Below are positions 59,582 through 64,000 of a stretch of 64,000 nucleotides of DNA, in pieces. Below the pieces are notes generated by a model. That model had not been told where the DNA came from, searched no databases, and saw only the letters and a list, made by a program, of their open reading frames with translations. Position 1 is the first letter of the stretch, and each line of letters starts with the position of its first letter. The position numbers and the translations under genes are program-made. Origin of the DNA: Mangrovimonas sp. YM274 (lineage in GTDB: Bacteria > Bacteroidota > Bacteroidia > Flavobacteriales > Flavobacteriaceae); the NCBI RefSeq assembly GCF_030908385.1, contig NZ_CP133091.1, forward strand, positions 965,501-1,029,500. Reading direction: 5' to 3'.

Positions 59582-62077
59582 TTAAGATTGTGGATTCACA
59601 ATAGCATCGATACGTTCAAGCGCATCTTGCAAATGAATTTTGCTTAATTGGTCACTTGTTCTGTTTAAGCCAGATTTAATAGCGCTTTCCAAAGACTTTA
59701 ATTCTGCTCTAACAACCGCTCTAATATCCGATTGACTTGTCGTTACAGCAGTCGATTTTTGATAGCCTCCAAAGGAAGGTGCTTTCTTTTGACTGTCGGC
59801 CGTCATTAAATAAGCCAATCTATCAATGTGCGCACGTTGTAAGTTGCGTCGGTAGGTTTCAATGGACTTACCGCTTCTTAATTCGCTCCAAACACCGTTT
59901 CTTAGATCCTTCATCATGTCGGTTAAAGCATAGGCAGAATTTCCATATAGCGTTTGTGTTTCAATCAAGCGTTGCATTCTACCCAAACTTAAAATGTCAT
60001 CTAGGATGTCTGATTGCAGTTTTCTAATGCGTTCCACAGCTCCAGAATATTCTATTCTTCCAAAAATATCAGTATCAATTAGCCACTCAGGGGTTGCAAA
60101 CAGTTGCTCGTTTACAAACTTAAGGGCGTTCTTTTGGTGTTCCTTAGGAACTGGAATGTACACGGGACCTTCTTGTTCTGAAGTTTTGTAGTATTCGTAA
60201 ATACCTCCAATATTAACAGACACATGGCCCATGTAACGCTTAAACTGCGAAACCACATGACCGTACATTTCATCCAAATCGGAATAATTCTCGCCTGGTT
60301 CTGAAGTCCATTTAATTAAGTTAGGAACAATTCTTTTTAAGTTTTTGATTCCGTATTCACTAGCTAAAATTGCATCATCTCCCAAATCTTCTCTTTGCGA
60401 ACTTGGGTCTACAATATCTCCTACTTGTTGGTGACCAAAACGGTATAAAGGATCACCTGCGTGCTCTAAAATCCATTGGTCTAGGGTTGCTTTTTCTTCC
60501 TCGGCAGTTTTGCCTAAGATTGGGCGGTACCCCCAAGAAATAGCATATTTGTCATAGATTCCAATATTAGGCATCAAGGCTACATCTCCGTCCTCTGGTT
60601 GTGCTACATAATTGAAACGTGCATAGTCCATAATGGAAGGTGCAGTGCTGTATTTTTTGGTGAATTCTGGATCTCTCAGTTTTTCAACTGGATAGGCTAC
60701 ACTGCTGGCCCAGTTGTGAGGTAATCCTAAAGTGTGTCCAACTTCGTGAGAAGATACAAAACGGATTAAACGTCCCATGACTTCATCTTTAAATTCTGGA
60801 GACTGGGCGTCTGGATTGATGGCTGCTGTTTGGACAAAAAACCAACCTCTCAACAGGGACATCACGTTGTGGTACCAGTTAATATCGCTTTCCAAAATTT
60901 CACCAGTTCTAGGATCGCTTACGTGTGGTCCGTTGGCGTTTGGAATAGGAGAGGCTAAGTAACGCACTACAGAATAGCGAACATCTTCAGGGCTCCACTC
61001 TGGGTCTTCTTCAGGCGTTGGAGGGTCTTTGGCAATGATGGCATTTTTAAAACCAGCGGCCTCAAAAGCTACTTGCCAATCTTCAATTCCTTGCTTGATG
61101 TATTTTCTCCATTTTTCAGGAGTGGCACGATCGATATAGTATACAATTTGCTTTTTAGGCTCCACTAATTCACCACGGTTGAATTTTTCGATGTCTTCAT
61201 CTTTTACCTCCAATCTCCATCGGTCTAAAAACTCCACATCTTTACTTCTTTGTGCTTCTAAACCATAATCGGTTTGTGAAGAAGTAAACCAACCAACACG
61301 CTCATCAAAATAGCGACGTTTCATAGGGATTTCAGGCAACAGAATCATCGAATTGCTCAATTCAATAGAAATGGTTCCTGTGCTTGAGTTGGAAGGAGGG
61401 TTTCCTGCGTTATAGGTTTTTACATGTCGTACCTCTACGTTTTGCGGGTAACTTTTAACACTTTCAATAAACGATTTGTCGCCTTCTAATCTAGACACCT
61501 TATAGCGTTTCCTGGTCCCTTCAGGAAGGCCAAGGGCTTTTACATCCTTGTTGAATAGATCTGTTACATTGATTACTGTTGAGGTAGAGTCTTTTCCAAT
61601 TGCTTTTATTGGAAATGTGTAAAGGATGGGTTCAAAATTGGAGTTCACAACTGCTTCGTGGACAGGAAGTGAATCAGCAGCCACTACATTGTACGAAACA
61701 ACACGAAGCAGTACCTTATTGTCTCTTTTTTGCCAACGTAATACTTGTTCGTTTTGCTTACCGCCACCGAAGCCCAGGCCGCTAGCGGTTTTTGCAATAC
61801 GGGTTACCATAAGCATTTCACGTTCAAATAGCGAATCTGGAATTTCGTAAAAATAGTCCTCGTCTATTTTGTGCACAGCAAAAAGACCTTCGTCTGTTTT
61901 TGCACTGCCTGTGATTACTTTGTCGTAAGGTTTCATGTCTCCATTGGATTTTTCCGGAGACGATACTGGCCCAGAAGATACTGTAGCCTTAGATTTACTA
62001 GCTTCTTTTGTGGAAGAACATGTCAAGACCATAAAGGCCGACACCACAGGAAGTAGTTTAAGGTAGAAATGTCTCAA
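59582..62077 (-). CDS. Zinc-dependent metalloprotease (DUF5117/DUF4953 type) lipoprotein
   Basis: The 831-residue protein starts at TTG (complement of 62075-62077) and has an SPII signal peptide (FMVLTC lipobox). DUF5118/DUF5117-like regions (about 50-330) precede a metzincin-type catalytic site HEVGHTLGLPH (His444, His448, His454), and a DUF4953-like C-terminal part follows. It is an envelope-bound peptidase of a family abundant in Bacteroidota. The next ATG (codon 17) would remove most of the signal peptide, which supports the TTG start. It is monocistronic. Confidence 0.87.
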   Translation of the reverse strand: MRHFYLKLLPVVSAFMVLTCSSTKEASKSKATVSSGPVSSPEKSNGDMKPYDKVITGSAKTDEGLFAVHKIDEDYFYEIPDSLFEREMLMVTRIAKTASGLGFGGGKQNEQVLRWQKRDNKVLLRVVSYNVVAADSLPVHEAVVNSNFEPILYTFPIKAIGKDSTSTVINVTDLFNKDVKALGLPEGTRKRYKVSRLEGDKSFIESVKSYPQNVEVRHVKTYNAGNPPSNSSTGTISIELSNSMILLPEIPMKRRYFDERVGWFTSSQTDYGLEAQRSKDVEFLDRWRLEVKDEDIEKFNRGELVEPKKQIVYYIDRATPEKWRKYIKQGIEDWQVAFEAAGFKNAIIAKDPPTPEEDPEWSPEDVRYSVVRYLASPIPNANGPHVSDPRTGEILESDINWYHNVMSLLRGWFFVQTAAINPDAQSPEFKDEVMGRLIRFVSSHEVGHTLGLPHNWASSVAYPVEKLRDPEFTKKYSTAPSIMDYARFNYVAQPEDGDVALMPNIGIYDKYAISWGYRPILGKTAEEEKATLDQWILEHAGDPLYRFGHQQVGDIVDPSSQREDLGDDAILASEYGIKNLKRIVPNLIKWTSEPGENYSDLDEMYGHVVSQFKRYMGHVSVNIGGIYEYYKTSEQEGPVYIPVPKEHQKNALKFVNEQLFATPEWLIDTDIFGRIEYSGAVERIRKLQSDILDDILSLGRMQRLIETQTLYGNSAYALTDMMKDLRNGVWSELRSGKSIETYRRNLQRAHIDRLAYLMTADSQKKAPSFGGYQKSTAVTTSQSDIRAVVRAELKSLESAIKSGLNRTSDQLSKIHLQDALERIDAIVNPQS

Positions 62078-62216
62078 AATATAGTTGTTTTAAATTGATC
62101 GTGTGAAAATAAGGATTAGCTTATAAAGTGTTAAATGCCAATAGGGTTTTAATATTTTTTTAACGGTCGAAAACTTTGGGTTTTCAAAGGTTTATGGATT
62201 CCTTTCAATTCAAAAA

Positions 62217-63479
62217 TCACTCCATTGATTCCAAATATGGAATGATAAGGTCTAAAGCTTCCTGATGTGGTAATGATACGCCTATGTAAGGCATGCTGTA
62301 TTGTGGTATGGAAGAAGGCAATCTTGTCATGATGCCATAACGTGATTCATATATCCCGGATTCTTCAAAAGAGGTTTCGTACCTAAGATCCATGGCTGCA
62401 AAGAAGTTGACGTTGTGGTAAGTGCCTGGCGAATGACAATGTGCACAATTCATATCGAAATAGGCTCTAACCCGCTCTTCTGTGGGGTGATTAACATCGG
62501 TCCAATCAATAAGCTGACCTATTTCAGAAGGTGAAGGTGATCCTGTTAATAACCCTTGGGAAATCATGTTCTGAAGTTGGTTGTTGCCAGCGACATCAAA
62601 ATTCATACTGCGTAATTTGGGACCAATTGGCGTAATGTCTTCATAGGTTTTGTGACACATTACGCAATCTGTACCTGCAGGAATTTTATAATTGATGTTT
62701 TGCGGCGTTCCGTTTTGATCCACCCAAGTAATGGGGAGTTCTAGGCCGTTCCCATCCAAGGTGGCCTCTGTTTGGCTTTCGTTCCAAACGTAATTTCCTG
62801 TTAGCCATTCTCCATTTGCTTTTATTAGGATTCTTGTTTCTACGATTTGTTTGCCTAAGGATTCGTCCATTTCATTATTGAAGTAATAAAAGGTTTTGGC
62901 AATAAGCGTATTGTCTGGAAAAATGGGAAGGCCATCTCCGTCATATACCATACTTTCGCCTTCAGGCAATGCAATTAAACGTTGTTTATGCGCATAGTCG
63001 GTATATAACGGGGTGTTTAATTTGTATTCAAAAGTATACATGCTAGGGACGAGGTCTGTTAGCGGCCCACTATATAGGTTTAGCTCGGATAAGGTGGGTT
63101 TAAACTCTGCCACAACAAGAGGAGGAAGCGTTGTAAAGCTTTTAACCGTGGTTGGTAAACTAGAATTGTCCTCGGAACAGCTGGCCTCCAAATAGTAGTC
63201 GTATGTAGTATTGGCTTGAAGGTTGCTAAGTTCTATTGAAAGTCCATTTGAAGTTATTGTGGTTCCGGTACCCATTTCAAAGCCACTTGGGCCATATTCT
63301 AGACTAATGGAAGCACTTTCATTAGGATTGTTCCATTGCAGGGATGCGCTGTTGTGGGTAAGGTTGGTTTCGGAAAGGTTGGTCGGTTTTAAGCATTCTG
63401 CCACAGTTGGGGTATCATCATCTTTGCTACAGGCTGCACACAACATGACAAGTACCATCAAAAGAGTAAGCTTTTTCAT
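62217..63479 (-). CDS. SO2930-type diheme cytochrome c lipoprotein with FN3 domain
   Basis: The 420-residue protein has an SPII signal peptide (VMLCAACSK), a fibronectin type III domain (about 30-120) and a C-terminal region with two heme c motifs, CVMCH (Cys272, Cys275, His276) and CAHCH (Cys345, Cys348, His349). The middle stretch with YAHKQRLIALPEG and IPAGTDCVMCHK fits the SO2930 family of diheme proteins. It is an electron carrier or peroxidase-like protein anchored in the envelope. The partner is unknown. Confidence 0.83.
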   Translation of the reverse strand: MKKLTLLMVLVMLCAACSKDDDTPTVAECLKPTNLSETNLTHNSASLQWNNPNESASISLEYGPSGFEMGTGTTITSNGLSIELSNLQANTTYDYYLEASCSEDNSSLPTTVKSFTTLPPLVVAEFKPTLSELNLYSGPLTDLVPSMYTFEYKLNTPLYTDYAHKQRLIALPEGESMVYDGDGLPIFPDNTLIAKTFYYFNNEMDESLGKQIVETRILIKANGEWLTGNYVWNESQTEATLDGNGLELPITWVDQNGTPQNINYKIPAGTDCVMCHKTYEDITPIGPKLRSMNFDVAGNNQLQNMISQGLLTGSPSPSEIGQLIDWTDVNHPTEERVRAYFDMNCAHCHSPGTYHNVNFFAAMDLRYETSFEESGIYESRYGIMTRLPSSIPQYSMPYIGVSLPHQEALDLIIPYLESME

Positions 63480-63645
63480 GGATTTGGTTTTAAATTACTG
63501 ATTAATAGCTGTTACTAATGTAGTGAAAATGTTGTTTTGGAGTGCAACTTATCGATATGCGGTCAATTTTTTTCCGTGTACAACGGAGATAAGACGCATT
63601 TAAATGAATTTCTATTTAGGATAGAGCCTTGAAATAAAGGCATAA

Positions 63646-63677
63646 AAAAAGAACCGCATTGGGGAACGGTTCTTTTT
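63646..63677 (-). terminator. Terminator after lysS
   Basis: AAAAAGAACCG (63646-63656) pairs with CGGTTCTTTTT (63667-63677), 30 bases beyond the lysS stop codon on the minus strand. Confidence 0.88.
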
Positions 63678-63706
63678 CGTGGACATTTTGATGTTGAAGC
63701 CGGATG

Positions 63707-64000
63707 TTAGCTAACGGCTTCTACAAAAAGTCCTTCTTCAGTTTTGTTTACTTTGGCCACGCCATGTTTGGTAAGACCTTTAATGGTTTTGTCCCATTTT
63801 TTATTGCTCAATCCAGACTTTACTTTTAAAGCGTTTAAATCTATTGGGGTTTCCTTTTTAAGGAGTTCCAATACGGCTTTTTCGTCTTCGTTCATTTCTG
63901 GACCTTTCTTCTCTGGTTTCATTTGCGGGAAGAACAATACTTCTTGAATGGATTGGTTGTTGGTTAAGAACATGATTAAACGATCCATTCCAATTCCCAT
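63707..64000 (-). CDS. lysS: Lysyl-tRNA synthetase, C-terminal part with extension
   Basis: The frame runs off the right edge; the gene starts outside the window. The visible 97 residues begin with class II motif 3, [19 protein letters not shown], followed by [13 protein letters not shown], which is where most bacterial LysS end. About 67 further residues ([20 protein letters not shown], then [13 protein letters not shown]) form a helical, winged-helix-like tail seen in flavobacterial LysS. It charges tRNA-Lys. The tail's job is unknown. Confidence 0.93.
   Translation of the reverse strand: MGIGMDRLIMFLTNNQSIQEVLFFPQMKPEKKGPEMNEDEKAVLELLKKETPIDLNALKVKSGLSNKKWDKTIKGLTKHGVAKVNKTEEGLFVEAVS

Overview
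This AT-rich window reads as chromosome from a gliding member of the Flavobacteriaceae (Bacteroidota). The evidence is gldA, gldB and gldC, a protein with a type IX secretion sorting domain, many SPII lipoproteins, no Shine-Dalgarno pattern, and promoters of the Bacteroidota form TTG-N17-23-TAnnTTTG that often lie only a few bases from the start codon. I see no insertion sequence, prophage, CRISPR array, tRNA or rRNA. Both edges cut a gene: metH on the left, lysS on the right.

Layout. 1-5 kb: metH-metF (methionine/folate), a PagL-like outer-membrane enzyme and a DUF2807 lipoprotein. 5-6 kb: gldA on the minus strand. 6-10.1 kb: an aromatic amino-acid operon (prephenate dehydratase, aminotransferase, tyrA, DAHP synthase/chorismate mutase), preceded by an untracked 25-codon leader peptide with ten Phe/Tyr/Trp codons and a terminator/antiterminator pair, so probably controlled by attenuation. 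10.2-12.2 kb: rsgA, dtd and a YdjM-type membrane protein. 12.2-18.3 kb: three tandem DUF3857/transglutaminase-like proteins, two without the catalytic Cys and His. 18.3-22.1 kb: MazG-like, aroA, queA, rlmN. 22.2-29.3 kb: a T9SS cargo protein, a polyprenyl synthase, an ECF sigma/membrane protein/outer-membrane protein trio, and a DnaG primase whose zinc ligands are all replaced. 29.3-33.4 kb: an orphan LuxR regulator with Glu at the phosphoacceptor site, nadE divergent from gldBC, a DUF4230 protein and a rhodanese.

33.4-50.5 kb is the centrepiece: a TetR regulator followed by a phenylacetyl-CoA catabolic cluster (paaE-A-B-C-D, a VOC protein, paaG, paaH, paaI, paaJ, paaZ, paaF, paaY), then a 2-oxo-acid dehydrogenase E2, an IlvE-type aminotransferase and a fused E1 alpha/beta. 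A matching inverted repeat (AACTAACA-N2-TGTTAGTT and a near copy) lies just downstream of the promoter of paaE and directly before the E2 gene. This suggests that one regulator controls both units. No phenylacetate-CoA ligase (paaK) is present in the window. An aminotransferase plus 2-oxo-acid dehydrogenase under the same operator could instead feed phenylacetyl-CoA from phenylalanine via phenylpyruvate; that is inference. PaaZ carries an extra C-terminal DinB/DUF1569-like domain, and four intergenic gaps in the cluster contain palindromic repeat elements.

50.5-64 kb: a SulP transporter, a DUF4136 lipoprotein, a 54-residue DUF5522 protein, a small HEXXH protein, an ACC deaminase-like PLP enzyme, a LysM glucosaminidase, hemL, two small exported Spy-like proteins, an M49-like peptidase, a large zinc metalloprotease, a diheme cytochrome c lipoprotein, and the 3' end of lysS. 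Most transcription units here end in strong hairpin terminators.
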